64,000 bases of DNA from Proteus myxofaciens ATCC 19692 (GCF_001654855.1 NZ_LXEN01000014.1:1-64000); one strand, 5' to 3'. Positions 1 to 10,264 are shown, counted from the stretch's first letter. Made by a program: numbers and translations. Notes: a model not told the origin generated them from the letters alone.

Positions 1-214
1 ATATGACAAAGACAACGTTAAAGCTATTAAAATAACTTTATTTTTTATTTAAAATAAAAAATACTTTTATTGTATTTTTATTCCATTTCAAATATATTTT
101 TAAATATTAAAATTTGAAAAATAGAATTCCTTCTATAAAGCTATTTCAGATAAAATAACTTTATAAAATAAATGAAGAGTAAATATAATTATTAACTAGT
201 TTAACTATCTAATT

Positions 215-571
215 TTAATTTTTAACGTCGTAAACTTCTTTTAAAAACCCGACATTTAAAAATGGAACTTTATTGTCTTTGTCATATTTAATTTTATATT
301 TTAATGTGACAACTCGATTAGATACTCTTTCAAAAAAATCGTTAACTGAAACATTAAATATACTTAAAATATGGAGTAACATATCTGCAGAAATTCTACT
401 TACACCTCTTTCATAACGCGATATTTGTTGTTGAGATATATTTAGTTTTTGTGCTAATTCAGCCCCTGTCATTAAATTACGTTTTCGGAGAAGTACAATT
501 TCGTAGCCAATAGAATAACAAAAGATTTTTCTTTCATTGATATATTCATAATCTAATAAAATCTTATTCAT
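215..571 (-). CDS. MrpJ-like XRE-family HTH transcriptional regulator
   Basis: A 118-residue protein with a helix-turn-helix of the lambda-repressor/Cro (XRE) type at about residues 25-80. It contains the motif SQQQISRYERG, the signature of the Proteus MrpJ family, whose members repress flagellar genes and regulate fimbriae. The basic/polar C-terminal tail (about 85-118) is also typical in length. MrpJ genes usually sit last in fimbrial operons. Here no fimbrial gene lies upstream (the opp genes follow on the same strand, about 340 bp away), so this looks like an orphan paralogue unless fimbrial genes lie left of the window. Family assignment is confident; target genes are unknown. Confidence 0.8.
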   Translation of the reverse strand: MNKILLDYEYINERKIFCYSIGYEIVLLRKRNLMTGAELAQKLNISQQQISRYERGVSRISADMLLHILSIFNVSVNDFFERVSNRVVTLKYKIKYDKDNKVPFLNVGFLKEVYDVKN

Positions 572-844
572 TGTATAAAATCTTCTTTTTTTATCACTCT
601 TTGGCAGTAATTTACTTTATGGTTTTCCCAAAATCAAATATTAGCTTATTTTTTAATATTATATATTAGGGAATAATTACTCTTTTTAAGTGTAAGGAAA
701 GTATCAATTATGTATAACAACATCTAATTATGAATAAGTCTCTTTTGGATTGTCTTATTAAGATAGTTATATATACTTATTTATATTTACCCAAAGTCAA
801 AATAAAAGATAATATGCTAGAAATATTACTTAATAAATTTCATG

Positions 845-874
845 CAAAAAAAATACCTGAGATTAATCAGGCAT
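845..874 (-). terminator. Rho-independent terminator of the opp operon
   Basis: Read on the minus strand, an 8-bp stem (ATGCCTGA / TCAGGTAT, one G-T pair) with a 6-base loop is followed by a run of eight T. It lies about 40 bp after the oppF stop codon. Confidence 0.8.
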
Positions 875-910
875 TTTAAAATGAATAACTAATACTTTAT
901 TTGATATCGA

Positions 911-1918
911 TTAAAGAGGATCAACTTTTAAGCAAGAAACCGCATGTCTAAAACTTCCTTCCAATAAAGGACGTGTCTTGGCACATTCTTTATCGGCCAT
1001 CGGACAACGTGTACGAAATATACACCCTGAAGGCGGATTAATAGGTGAAGGTAACTCCCCTTCTAATAATTCGATATGTTTATCACGTTCTTTGTCAGGA
1101 TCAGGAATAGGCACTGCGGACATCAATGCTTTTGTATAAGGGTGCAGTGGATTATGATAAACCTCATCATACGTTCCTAATTCCACAGCATGCCCTAAAT
1201 ACATCACTAATACCCTGTCTGAAATATGTTTTACCACAGCAAGATCGTGCGCAATAAAAATTAGTGATAATCCCATTTCTTGTTGAATATCTTTTAAAAG
1301 ATTCACAACCTGAGCTTGGATAGATACATCGAGAGCCGAAACAGGTTCGTCACAAATAACTAATTTAGGTTCTAAAATTAAGGCGCGTGCAATACCAATG
1401 CGCTGACATTGTCCTCCTGAGAATTCATGAGGATATCGGTTGATTAAGTTTGGCAATAATCCGACTCTCATCATCATTGCTTTTACTTTTTCAATCACCT
1501 GCACATGCTTCATTTTTGGGTGATATGTTTTCAACGGTTCAGCAATAATATCGCCGATTGTCATTCTTGGATTAAGTGATGCAAGCGGGTCTTGGAAAAT
1601 CATTTGAATATCTTGACGAATATCACGCCATTGCTTATTCCCCATTCCCAAAAGATCATTACCAAGCCATGAAACCGTGCCACCTGATGCTTTTACTAAT
1701 CCAATAATTGCTCGAGCAAAAGTTGATTTTCCACAGCCTGACTCACCAACAACCCCAAGCGTTTCACCTTCGTATAAGCGTAGCGTGACGCCATCTACCG
1801 CTTTTAGGCTTTTTTTCGGTTGCCAAAACCATTGTTTATTATCTTGAACATCGAAGTAAACTTTCAAATCATTAACTTCAAGAATGACCTTTCTATCTTG
1901 TAAAGTGGCCTGAGTCAT
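911..1918 (-). CDS. oppF: Oligopeptide ABC transporter ATP-binding protein OppF
   Basis: One of the two cytoplasmic ATPases that power oligopeptide import through OppBC. The 335-residue protein has Walker A GESGCGKST (58-66), an ABC signature FSGGQCQR (166-173), Walker B ending in CDEP (189-192), and the C-terminal oligopeptide-transporter domain with its cysteine pair (GCIFRTRC). Its start codon overlaps the oppD stop by 4 bp (ATGA), indicating translational coupling. It is the last gene of the operon, before a terminator. The signature carries C instead of the usual R after SGGQ, a mild deviation. Confidence 0.95.
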   Translation of the reverse strand: MTQATLQDRKVILEVNDLKVYFDVQDNKQWFWQPKKSLKAVDGVTLRLYEGETLGVVGESGCGKSTFARAIIGLVKASGGTVSWLGNDLLGMGNKQWRDIRQDIQMIFQDPLASLNPRMTIGDIIAEPLKTYHPKMKHVQVIEKVKAMMMRVGLLPNLINRYPHEFSGGQCQRIGIARALILEPKLVICDEPVSALDVSIQAQVVNLLKDIQQEMGLSLIFIAHDLAVVKHISDRVLVMYLGHAVELGTYDEVYHNPLHPYTKALMSAVPIPDPDKERDKHIELLEGELPSPINPPSGCIFRTRCPMADKECAKTRPLLEGSFRHAVSCLKVDPL

Positions 1919-2895
1919 ACTAATTCCTCCACCGCTCTAAAACAGGCTCTTAAACGCCCTTGTGCAAAGTTTTCTAACTGAGGCTCACAGCTTAGACATT
2001 TTTCTAATGCGTACTGACAGCGTGGCTGAAATGGACAACCTTTAGGTAAGCGCAGTAGATTTGGCGGATTACCAGGAATAGTAGCTAAACGCTCATCTTC
2101 ACCATCTAATCGAGGAACTGCTTGTAATAATCCAATTGAGTACGGATGCGTTGGTTGATAGAAGATATTACGTGCATTACCGTATTCCATAGTGCGACCT
2201 GCATACATCACTAATACTTTATCGCAAATACCCGCTACTACCCCAAGATCGTGCGTTATCATGATAATTGCCGTATTAAACTCATGCTTAAGTTCGTTAA
2301 GCAAAGTCATGATTTGAGCTTGCACCGTGACATCAAGCGCGGTTGTTGGTTCATCAGCAATTAATAGTTTAGGTTGACATAAAAGCGCCATTGCAATCAT
2401 GACACGTTGTCTCATACCACCTGAAAATTCATGAGGATACATCGCCATTCTTTTATGTGCTTCTGGCATTTTTACTGCATCTAGCATACGCACTGATTCT
2501 GCATAGGCATCACTTTTATTCATTCCTTTGTGTAGCATAAGCACTTCAATAAGCTGTGTTCCTACTTTCATATAAGGATTTAAGGATGTCATGGGATCTT
2601 GAAATATCATGGATATTTCTTCAGCGCGCATTTTATTGAGTTGTTTTTGACTTAAATTGAGGATTTCACGCCCATTAAATTGAGCGCTTCCTGCTGTACG
2701 ACCATTTTTGGCAAGTAATCCCATCAATGCAAACGCAGTTTGCGATTTACCTGACCCTGATTCGCCGACAATACCTAATGTTTCACCTGCTGATAATTCA
2801 AAATTAAGTTTATTAACAGCTGTTACATCACCATCAGGTGTACCAAAGGTCACTGAGAGATCGTTAACACTTAATAACGGTTCTTTGTTTGTCAT
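1915..2895 (-). CDS. oppD: Oligopeptide ABC transporter ATP-binding protein OppD
   Basis: Second ATPase of the Opp importer; it pairs with OppF on the cytoplasmic face of OppBC. In 326 residues it shows Walker A GESGSGKS (44-51), signature FSGGMRQR (157-164), Walker B LLIADEP (177-183) and a cysteine-containing C-terminal oligopeptide domain (CPFQPRC). It starts 10 bp after the oppC stop and overlaps oppF by 4 bp. Confidence 0.95.
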   Translation of the reverse strand: MTNKEPLLSVNDLSVTFGTPDGDVTAVNKLNFELSAGETLGIVGESGSGKSQTAFALMGLLAKNGRTAGSAQFNGREILNLSQKQLNKMRAEEISMIFQDPMTSLNPYMKVGTQLIEVLMLHKGMNKSDAYAESVRMLDAVKMPEAHKRMAMYPHEFSGGMRQRVMIAMALLCQPKLLIADEPTTALDVTVQAQIMTLLNELKHEFNTAIIMITHDLGVVAGICDKVLVMYAGRTMEYGNARNIFYQPTHPYSIGLLQAVPRLDGEDERLATIPGNPPNLLRLPKGCPFQPRCQYALEKCLSCEPQLENFAQGRLRACFRAVEELV

Positions 2896-2905
2896 GTTGT
2901 TCTCC

Positions 2906-3814
2906 TTAGCGATCTTTCGGGTCTAGTGCATCGCGTAAGCCGTCACCAATAAAATTAAAGCAAAATAGTGTGACAACTAGAAATGAAGCAGGGAAAAGTA
3001 ATAACCAAGGAGAAACTTCCATTGAGTTAGCACCATCACTGAGTAATGCACCCCAACTACTTAGAGGCTCTTGTGTACCTAGCCCTAGGAAACTTAAGAA
3101 AGATTCAAATAAAATCATACTAGGTACAAGTAATGAAGCATATACCACAACAACACCTAACACATTAGGAACAATATGTTTTAAAACGATATTTCGTGAT
3201 GAAACACCACAGACTAATGCGGCTTCAATAAATTCTTTGCGTTTTAGACTGAGCGTTTGCCCTCTTACAATACGCGCCATATCAAGCCAAGACACCATAC
3301 CAATAGCAACAAAGATAAGGAGAATATTTTGACCAAAAAAGGTCACGAGTAAGATAACAAAGAACATGAATGGGAAAGAGTTTAAGATCTCTAATAAACG
3401 CATCATGACAGAGTCAACACGTCCACCAATATATCCCGCCATTGCACCATAAAGTGTACCTACGATTACGGCAACAAATGCAGCGGCAATTCCTACCATC
3501 AATGAAATACGTCCACCGATAGCAACACGAACAAGTAAGTCTCGACCTGATGAGTCAGTTCCAAAAAAGTGCGAAGAAGCAAAATCAGGCGCCATTGACA
3601 TCATGTCCCAATCTGTATCGTCATAGACGAAAGGCGATAACATAGGGGCAAAAACAACAAATAAAAAGATAAAAAAGAGTAGTACTAAGCTCGTAATTGC
3701 TGCTTTATTATGCATAAAACGACGGCGTGCATCTTGCCATAAACTACGGCCTTCAATATCGAGTTGCTCCGAGAAATTCCCCAGAGCTTCGCTATTTTCC
3801 TTCAGTGATAACAT
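2906..3814 (-). CDS. oppC: Oligopeptide ABC transporter permease OppC
   Basis: Inner-membrane permease subunit that forms the translocation channel with OppB. The 302-residue protein has a cytoplasmic N-terminal tail, a first membrane helix around residues 38-60, then the binding-protein-dependent permease domain with the EAA coupling loop (EAALVCGVSSRNIVLKHI) that contacts the ATPases. It lies between oppB (18 bp upstream) and oppD in standard oppBCDF order. Confidence 0.95.
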   Translation of the reverse strand: MLSLKENSEALGNFSEQLDIEGRSLWQDARRRFMHNKAAITSLVLLFFIFLFVVFAPMLSPFVYDDTDWDMMSMAPDFASSHFFGTDSSGRDLLVRVAIGGRISLMVGIAAAFVAVIVGTLYGAMAGYIGGRVDSVMMRLLEILNSFPFMFFVILLVTFFGQNILLIFVAIGMVSWLDMARIVRGQTLSLKRKEFIEAALVCGVSSRNIVLKHIVPNVLGVVVVYASLLVPSMILFESFLSFLGLGTQEPLSSWGALLSDGANSMEVSPWLLLFPASFLVVTLFCFNFIGDGLRDALDPKDR

Positions 3815-3832
3815 AACGTGCTCCAGTCTTAT

Positions 3833-4753
3833 TTAGTAACGAATTTTCGGATCGATAACAGCGTATAAAATATCAACAATGGCATTAAATAAAATGGTTA
3901 ATGCACCAACGATAATGGTTAGGCTTAATACGAGAGAGTAGTCGCGGTTTAATGCGCCATTAACGAAGAGTTGTCCTATACCCGGTAATCCGAAGATAGT
4001 TTCAATGACCATTGAACCTGTAATGATCCCTACAAATGCAGGTCCCATATAAGAAATAACAGGTAATAGTGCTGGTTTTAAGGCATGACGTAATACTATT
4101 CTTTTCATCGGCAAACCTTTCGCTTTTGCCGTTCTTATAAAGTTTGAATGTAATACTTCAATCATTGAGCTACGTGTGATACGTGAAATACTGGCGATAT
4201 AAGAAAGCGATAATGCAATCATGGGTAATAACATGTATTGAATTTGTCCACCATTCCAACCACCAGCAGGTAACCAATGTAAGCTAATCGCAAAAATAAG
4301 GACTAATAATGGCGCAACAACAAAACTAGGTATGACAACCCCCGTCATGGCAAAGGTCATGACGGTATAATCCCATTTGGTATTTTGATTTAGTGCAGCA
4401 ATAACACCAGCTCCTACACCTAATAACACCGCAAAGACAAAGGCAGAAAGCCCTAATTTAGCAGAAACAGGAAAGGCTTTACTCACTAATGTATTGACGC
4501 TGTAGTCTTTATATTTAAATGAAGGCCCTAAATCCCCTTTCGATAATTGAATGAGATAATCGAAATATTGTTTATAGATAGGATCGTTTAAGTGATATTT
4601 AGCTTCAATATTTGCCATAACTTCAGGTGGCAATTTTCGTTCACCTGTGAATGGACTACCTGGTGCTAAACGCATCATAAAAAACGAAATCGTTATAAGA
4701 ATAAAAAGTGTCGGTATAGCTTCTAAAACACGACGAAATATAAATTTGAACAT
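3833..4753 (-). CDS. oppB: Oligopeptide ABC transporter permease OppB
   Basis: Inner-membrane channel subunit (306 residues) partnering OppC. It has an N-terminal membrane helix (about 9-30) followed by the typical GxxxP..HLNDPI family region and the EAA loop (RTAKAKGLPMKRIVLRHAL). It is separated from oppA by an 83-bp spacer containing a stem-loop, the usual arrangement that gives more OppA than permease. Confidence 0.95.
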   Translation of the reverse strand: MFKFIFRRVLEAIPTLFILITISFFMMRLAPGSPFTGERKLPPEVMANIEAKYHLNDPIYKQYFDYLIQLSKGDLGPSFKYKDYSVNTLVSKAFPVSAKLGLSAFVFAVLLGVGAGVIAALNQNTKWDYTVMTFAMTGVVIPSFVVAPLLVLIFAISLHWLPAGGWNGGQIQYMLLPMIALSLSYIASISRITRSSMIEVLHSNFIRTAKAKGLPMKRIVLRHALKPALLPVISYMGPAFVGIITGSMVIETIFGLPGIGQLFVNGALNRDYSLVLSLTIIVGALTILFNAIVDILYAVIDPKIRY

Positions 4754-4793
4754 TGCCCGTTCCTATAGCACAAACCTATTCAGGCGTGACGAT

Positions 4794-4828
4794 AAAAAGG
4801 CCCTGTCTTATCAATAAAAGACAAGGCC
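4794..4828 (-). terminator. Stem-loop between oppA and oppB (attenuator)
   Basis: An 11-bp stem (GGCCTTGTCTT / AAGACAGGGCC on the minus strand, with one U-G pair), an 8-base loop and a short T run lie 9 bp downstream of the oppA stop. It is likely a partial terminator or mRNA-stabilising hairpin that lets oppA be expressed above oppBCDF. The role is inference from position. Confidence 0.7.
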
Positions 4829-4836
4829 TCGCCCGA

Positions 4837-6474
4837 TTAATTAGCAATAATGTACAGATCTTTAGTATGTAAATTATCCAATGGATCTTTACCTGAATAA
4901 CCACCAACATAAGGTTTAACTAAACGGGTATTGACATAATAGTAAAGTGGAACAATAGCTGAGTCTTTATCTAAGGCTTCTTCTGCTTTTTGATAAATCG
5001 CAGCACGTTCATCATCGGTTTTCACACGTAGTGATTCTTTCATCAATGCATCAAATTGTGGGTTTTTATAGTGAACTGTATTATTACTACTATTTGACAG
5101 CATCATGTTAAGGAAAGAAGAAGGTTCGTTATAATCAGCACACCAGCCTGCACGCGCTACATCATAAGAGCCTTGGTGACGTGTATCTAAGAATGTTTTC
5201 CATTCTTGGTTTTCAAGAGAGACTTCAGCACCTAAGTTTTTCTTCCAAAGTGAGGAAGCAGCGATAGCGACCTTTTTATGCAGATCTGATGTGTTATACA
5301 GTAACTTGAATTTCAGTGGATTTGATTTGTTATAACCTGCTTCTTCTAACAATTGTCGGGCTTTTTCGTTGCGTTGCTCTTGCGATAAAGCCGTAAACCA
5401 TTCAGGTTTCGTTTCTTTAATACCATCAGTAAATGGTGGAGTGAAACCGTATGCAGGAATATCACCTTGGTTTTTTACTTTATAAGTAATGATATCTCTA
5501 TCCATCGATAGTTTTAAGGCTTCGCGAACACGAGGATCGTTGAAAGGCGCTTTTTCATTATTAATTTCATAATAATAAGTACATAGATATGGGCTGATGC
5601 GTAATTCATCAGGAATTTCTTTTTTTAGTTTTTGGAATAGCTCAATAGGCAAGTTGCTATAAGTCATGTCGATTTCACCAGCACGATAGCGGTTAACATC
5701 GGTGACTTCAGAAGAAATTGGTAGATAAGTGACTTTATCAATAACCGTTTTTTTATTATCCCAATAGGTTGGGCTACGTTCTAATTCAATACGTTCATTA
5801 ACCGTCCAATTTTTTAGATTATAAGCACCATTACCCACAAAATTCGCAGGTTGAGTCCATTTTTCACCAAATTTCTCAATCACTTTTTGGTTAACAGGTG
5901 ACATTGAGGAGTGAGCAATCAGTTTTGGTAAATAAGGCACCGCTTCTGAAAGCGTAACTTCAAGAGTATGGTCATCAATTGCTTTAACACCTAATTCAGA
6001 TGGTTTTTTCTTACCTGCAATAATATCGTCAATATTCACAATATGTGCATATTGTAAGTAGCTTTCATAAGGTGATGCAGTATTAGGATCCGCTAAACGT
6101 TGCCAGCTATAGACGAAGTCTTGCGCAGTGACAGGCGAGCCATCAGACCATTTTGCATCTTCACGAATTTTAAATGTCCATACTGTGAAATCTTTATTTT
6201 CCCAGCTTGTCGCTGAACCCGGTAAAATCTCACCATCAGGTCCAACAATGGTTATTCCTTCAAAAAGATCACGAGCAAGGGCTGATTCAGGAACACCTTC
6301 GATTTTATGAGGATCAAGTGATTGAGGTTCAGAGCCATTATTACGCACTAATTGCTGCTTCTCTGCTAATTTAACCCCGTCAGGCACAACGGCTGCATTA
6401 GCGCCCATTGCGGATAATCCAAAGATTGCGCCGATTGCAATCGCGAGCGCACTTTTTCTCGATAAATTTGTCAT
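4837..6474 (-). CDS. oppA: Periplasmic oligopeptide-binding protein OppA
   Basis: Solute-binding protein that delivers peptides to OppBCDF. The 545-residue precursor has a Sec signal peptide (basic n-region, hydrophobic core, ANA-A cleavage near residue 27). It continues into the SBP_bac_5 fold with the family motif EPQSLDPHK and the conserved WKTFLD and CADYNEPSSFL segments near the C-terminal half. It directly precedes oppBCDF and follows a second oppA-like gene on the same strand. Confidence 0.95.
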   Translation of the reverse strand: MTNLSRKSALAIAIGAIFGLSAMGANAAVVPDGVKLAEKQQLVRNNGSEPQSLDPHKIEGVPESALARDLFEGITIVGPDGEILPGSATSWENKDFTVWTFKIREDAKWSDGSPVTAQDFVYSWQRLADPNTASPYESYLQYAHIVNIDDIIAGKKKPSELGVKAIDDHTLEVTLSEAVPYLPKLIAHSSMSPVNQKVIEKFGEKWTQPANFVGNGAYNLKNWTVNERIELERSPTYWDNKKTVIDKVTYLPISSEVTDVNRYRAGEIDMTYSNLPIELFQKLKKEIPDELRISPYLCTYYYEINNEKAPFNDPRVREALKLSMDRDIITYKVKNQGDIPAYGFTPPFTDGIKETKPEWFTALSQEQRNEKARQLLEEAGYNKSNPLKFKLLYNTSDLHKKVAIAASSLWKKNLGAEVSLENQEWKTFLDTRHQGSYDVARAGWCADYNEPSSFLNMMLSNSSNNTVHYKNPQFDALMKESLRVKTDDERAAIYQKAEEALDKDSAIVPLYYYVNTRLVKPYVGGYSGKDPLDNLHTKDLYIIAN

Positions 6475-6595
6475 CTTATAAATTACTCCCAGTTAGTGAG
6501 CGGGTTGTTTTACAACCGTTTTGTGATGCTTGTGCTGTGTATCGGAACGTTGATACAACATATTGTTTTACAAAAATATATTTAAAAATTATTTT

Positions 6596-8233
6596 TTAAT
6601 TATCTGCTTTTATAAAATAGCGTTTTAAGTCCGTATAATCAAAGGGGTCTTTTCCTGTAAATCCCCCTACTTTTGGGCTAACCAGTCTGACACTCACTCG
6701 ATAATAAACAGGAACAATACCGGAGTCCTTATCTAGCAACGCTTCTGCGCGTTGATAGAGTTGATGACGAGCACCTTCATCAACAGCCATTAGCGCATTA
6801 TTTAACGCTTCATCATAAGCACTATTATTATAAAAAATGGTATTCAGACTACTTGTAGATAAATATGAATTTAAGAATGACGTTGGCTCATTATAATCAG
6901 CACACCATGTCGCTCTTGCGACCTGATAGTTACCTTGGTTGCGACTTTCTAATGCTGTTTTCCATTCTTGATTTTGTAACGTAACGTCAGCGCCAATGTT
7001 TTTCTTCCACATTGAAGCTGCAGCAATAGCCTGTTGCTTATTTTGATCAGACGTGTTGTAGAGAAGCGTAAAAGCAAGCGGATTATTATTATCAAATCCT
7101 GCTTCTTTTAATAATTGACGTGCTTTTTCATTACGTTGTTCTTGTGTCCAGCTAGCCCATTCAGGCGCTTTAAAATGACCGTTATTAATAAATGAAGGTG
7201 TAAATGAATAAGCGGGTATTTGTCCTTGTCCCATTATTTTTTCAGCGATAATGTTCCTGTCTAAACTTAATTTAACCGCTTCTCGCACACGAGCATCATC
7301 AAAAGGCGCGCGTTTATTATTTAATTCATAGAAAAAGGTGCATAAATAAGGTGTAACATGCAAATTCTCAGGTTGCTCTTGTTTCATCTTTTTATACAAA
7401 ATTGGTGGTATTGCGCTATTGGTAATCTGTATTTCACCACTACGATAGCGATTAATATCACTTGTTTCTGAATTAATAGGTAAGAAAGTTGCTTGATCAA
7501 TAATGGTATTTTTATTATCCCAATACAGTGGGTTGCGCTTTAATGTTAACTTTTCATTTACTACCCATTTATCAAGCGTATAAGCACCATTACCAATAAA
7601 ATGTTCAGGTCGTGTCCAATTAATGCCGTATTGTTCAATAACCTCTTTTTTCACAGGCTTTAATGAAGTGTGATTAAGCATATTAATTAAATAAGGGACA
7701 GGTTGGGTAAGTTTTACTTGGAATGTATGTGCATCAATGGCTTTCACACCGAGTGTATCTGGCTTTTTTTTACCAGTAAGAATATCTGCAACATTTTCAA
7801 CATAAGCATATTCAAGATAACTGGCATAAGGTGAACCGGTTTGAGGATCAACTAAGCGACGCCAGCTATAAACAAAATCATTAGCGGTAACAGGCGAACC
7901 ATCACTCCATTTCGCATCTTTACGTAAATAGAAAGTCCATATTTTATTATCATCCGTATCCCAACGCTCAGCAACCCCAGGTTTATTTTCACCATCAGCG
8001 CCAATGTAGACTAAACCCTCTAGCACATTAAGAATAATATTGCTTTCTGGCACGCCTTCAACTTTATGCGGATCGAGTGATGAAACCTCAGTACCATTAT
8101 TAATGACAATATTTTGCTGTTTGGCAAGAATAGTGCCATCAGGAGGTGTAACTGCATTAGAAAAAAAAGAAGTGAATGCAAGTGAAATAATGCTCGCAGT
8201 TAATATCTTGGTTGATATCACCTTATTTTTCAT
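6596..8233 (-). CDS. Second OppA-type periplasmic peptide-binding protein (tandem paralogue)
   Basis: Same length as the neighbouring OppA (545 residues) and clearly homologous over its whole length, sharing SLDPHK, KWSDGSPVTA, KARQLL and CADYNEP segments, but diverged (many substitutions in the peptide-pocket region). The signal peptide ends near SNA-V (about residue 27). No dedicated permease genes accompany it, so it probably feeds the shared OppBCDF with a different peptide spectrum, as E. coli MppA does. MppA-like specificity for murein tripeptide is possible but cannot be read from the sequence. Spacing to oppA is 121 bp. Confidence 0.9.
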   Translation of the reverse strand: MKNKVISTKILTASIISLAFTSFFSNAVTPPDGTILAKQQNIVINNGTEVSSLDPHKVEGVPESNIILNVLEGLVYIGADGENKPGVAERWDTDDNKIWTFYLRKDAKWSDGSPVTANDFVYSWRRLVDPQTGSPYASYLEYAYVENVADILTGKKKPDTLGVKAIDAHTFQVKLTQPVPYLINMLNHTSLKPVKKEVIEQYGINWTRPEHFIGNGAYTLDKWVVNEKLTLKRNPLYWDNKNTIIDQATFLPINSETSDINRYRSGEIQITNSAIPPILYKKMKQEQPENLHVTPYLCTFFYELNNKRAPFDDARVREAVKLSLDRNIIAEKIMGQGQIPAYSFTPSFINNGHFKAPEWASWTQEQRNEKARQLLKEAGFDNNNPLAFTLLYNTSDQNKQQAIAAASMWKKNIGADVTLQNQEWKTALESRNQGNYQVARATWCADYNEPTSFLNSYLSTSSLNTIFYNNSAYDEALNNALMAVDEGARHQLYQRAEALLDKDSGIVPVYYRVSVRLVSPKVGGFTGKDPFDYTDLKRYFIKADN

Positions 8234-8808
8234 TAGTACCTCTCCTGATAAATGCGTATTTATAGTGGGGCTGTATTAATCACAATATGAATAATATTTA
8301 AATTCTAGTGGATAATTTCTCATCTCGTTCTTATTAAGATATTTATTAGATAAAATAAGTGTAACACTGATATTTTTTACACTTATCGTAACTTTTGTCA
8401 ATCAGTCTAGTATTCTTATATATTAACTTTGTTTAGACCAGAAAGGCACTACCTTCTTCAATTTCAAAAAATATAACGTAACAAGTAAAAACAACAAATA
8501 AACATTTATTTAACATTGCGCAACTTTTATAGATAGAAAACCTACCTAGCTCACAGAATTAATATATTTGGGATGTTTTTTATCTGATATGCAGAACTTT
8601 GTTATGTGGTAATTGTAAAAAAATGATGTCTAAAATCATCTGAAAAATGAAAGAAACCGTTTCTAAAATAAAATGAAATAGTAGAGAACATTATATTTAG
8701 CATATTAAATAAACATCTTTATTCATTATTTTTAATTTTACTTATAAATGTTTAAATGATAATAAAAATAACACTCATTTTCTTTTTATTTCTTTAAGTT
8801 AGACAAAA
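8234..8808. other. Intergenic region upstream of the second oppA gene
   Basis: AT-rich, 575 bp, no supportable gene on either strand. It must contain the promoter for the minus-strand opp genes. The only distinct structure seen is the 10-bp dyad at 8355-8386, annotated separately. Confidence 0.6.
8355..8386. promoter_or_regulatory. Perfect 10-bp dyad, operator-like
   Basis: ATAAGTGTAA and TTACACTTAT form a perfect inverted repeat with a 12-bp spacer, giving 22 bp between half-site centres (two helical turns). It lies about 120-150 bp upstream of the second oppA start. No T run follows, so an operator is more likely than a terminator. The regulator is unknown. Confidence 0.45.
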
Positions 8809-8839
8809 AATCCCAGTATTGTTATTCAATACTGGGATT
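8804..8839 (-). terminator. Terminator of the nirBD-cysG operon
   Basis: A perfect 13-bp stem (AATCCCAGTATTG / CAATACTGGGATT) with a 5-base loop is followed on the minus strand by T-rich sequence, about 45 bp after the cysG stop. The stem is symmetric enough that it might also act on the plus strand, but no plus-strand gene leads into it. Confidence 0.9.
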
Positions 8840-8881
8840 AATTTAAAATCATTTTGTCAAAACATTATCGTAGAAAAATGA

Positions 8882-10264
8882 CTAATTTATTGAGTTTGAT
8901 TGAAACCAACGTAATTTTTCATTTAGGCTGACAACTTCACCAACAATAATAAGAGATGGACTTTCTCTATGTTTTGCCATTTCTGCAAGTTGGCCTAATT
9001 GTCCTATCACCACTTTTTGTGTTGGCAGTGTGCCTTTTTCAATAATAGCAACAGGAACAGACGGTCGCATTTTTTGGCTAAGTAACATTTCTTGAATATA
9101 ACTCGCTTTGTTTAATCCCATATAAAAAACAAGTGTTTGATTTGCTTTTGCAATACATTGCCATTGAGCATCATTTAGCTCTTTGCCATGCCCTGTAATA
9201 AAACGAACACTTTGCGCATAATCACGATGAGTTAAAGGAATGCCAGCATACGTTGTACAGCCTGATGCAGCAGTGATACCAGGAATAACAGAAAACGGCA
9301 CTTGGTGTTCAATTAAAGCCTCTAGCTCTTCACTACCTCGACCAAAGATAAAAGGATCACCGCCTTTTAATCTCACAACACGTTTTCCTGCTAGGGCTTC
9401 TTTTATCAATATTTGGTTAATTTCGTCTTGAGGGACACAGTGGAAGCCGGCTCGTTTGCCAACATAAATACGCTGTGCATCTCTACGAACTAACGCCATA
9501 ACATCATCAGAGACTAATCTATCATATACAACGACATCGGCTTGTTGGCACTGTTGTAGCCCTTTTATCGTCATTAATCCTGCATCACCAGGACCTGCAC
9601 CCACTAATGTTACACTGCCTTCTGGTTGTGTTGTTTCTGAAAGTAGCGCATCAATTCGTTGCTCAACTCTCGCTTCGCGTTGAGCTTCTATTTCTGTTTG
9701 TAATGCTTTGTCTTCAAAGAATTGCTCCCAGAAATAACGTCTTGCACTCATTGACACAAAACGTTGCTTTACTCTATCTCTTAATTTTCCTGCGATTTGC
9801 GCTAATGTACCTAATGAATTAGGTAATAATTGCTCTATTTTCTCACGTAATATGCGTGCTAATACAGGGGCTTTGCCTCCTGATGAAATTGCAATCATAA
9901 GAGGAGAACGATCAATAACAGATGGCATGATAAAGCTTGCTTGTTCTGGTGAATCCACAACATTACAGAAAATATGCTTTTCTGTTGCAGTTTGATAAAC
10001 ATGTTGATTCACTGCTTCATCATCGGTTGCAGCTATCACCAACCATTTATTTTCTAAATAATCAGGATGATATTCCTCATTAATGCAAATGAGTTTTTGC
10101 TCTGTTTGCCATTCTAAAAATTGCGATGTAAACGAAGGCGAAACAACGTAAAGCATTGCTCCTGCATCCATTAATAAACGCGCTTTTCGTTCTGCTATTT
10201 CACCGCCACCAATTAATAAACATGGTTTATCTTTTAGCTGACAGAATATTGGAAAATAATCCAT
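8882..10264 (-). CDS. cysG: Siroheme synthase CysG (trifunctional)
   Basis: Converts uroporphyrinogen III to siroheme: the N-terminal half is dehydrogenase/ferrochelatase (Rossmann [10 protein letters not shown] near residue 15) and the C-terminal half is uroporphyrinogen-III methyltransferase ([35 protein letters not shown]). About 460 residues, matching E. coli CysG. The start at 10264 (MDYFPIF) is chosen over an in-frame ATG 8 codons upstream because it aligns with E. coli and is preceded by AGGAG. Its cofactor is needed by NirB, encoded two genes upstream. Confidence 0.95.
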   Translation of the reverse strand: MDYFPIFCQLKDKPCLLIGGGEIAERKARLLMDAGAMLYVVSPSFTSQFLEWQTEQKLICINEEYHPDYLENKWLVIAATDDEAVNQHVYQTATEKHIFCNVVDSPEQASFIMPSVIDRSPLMIAISSGGKAPVLARILREKIEQLLPNSLGTLAQIAGKLRDRVKQRFVSMSARRYFWEQFFEDKALQTEIEAQREARVEQRIDALLSETTQPEGSVTLVGAGPGDAGLMTIKGLQQCQQADVVVYDRLVSDDVMALVRRDAQRIYVGKRAGFHCVPQDEINQILIKEALAGKRVVRLKGGDPFIFGRGSEELEALIEHQVPFSVIPGITAASGCTTYAGIPLTHRDYAQSVRFITGHGKELNDAQWQCIAKANQTLVFYMGLNKASYIQEMLLSQKMRPSVPVAIIEKGTLPTQKVVIGQLGQLAEMAKHRESPSLIIVGEVVSLNEKLRWFQSNSIN

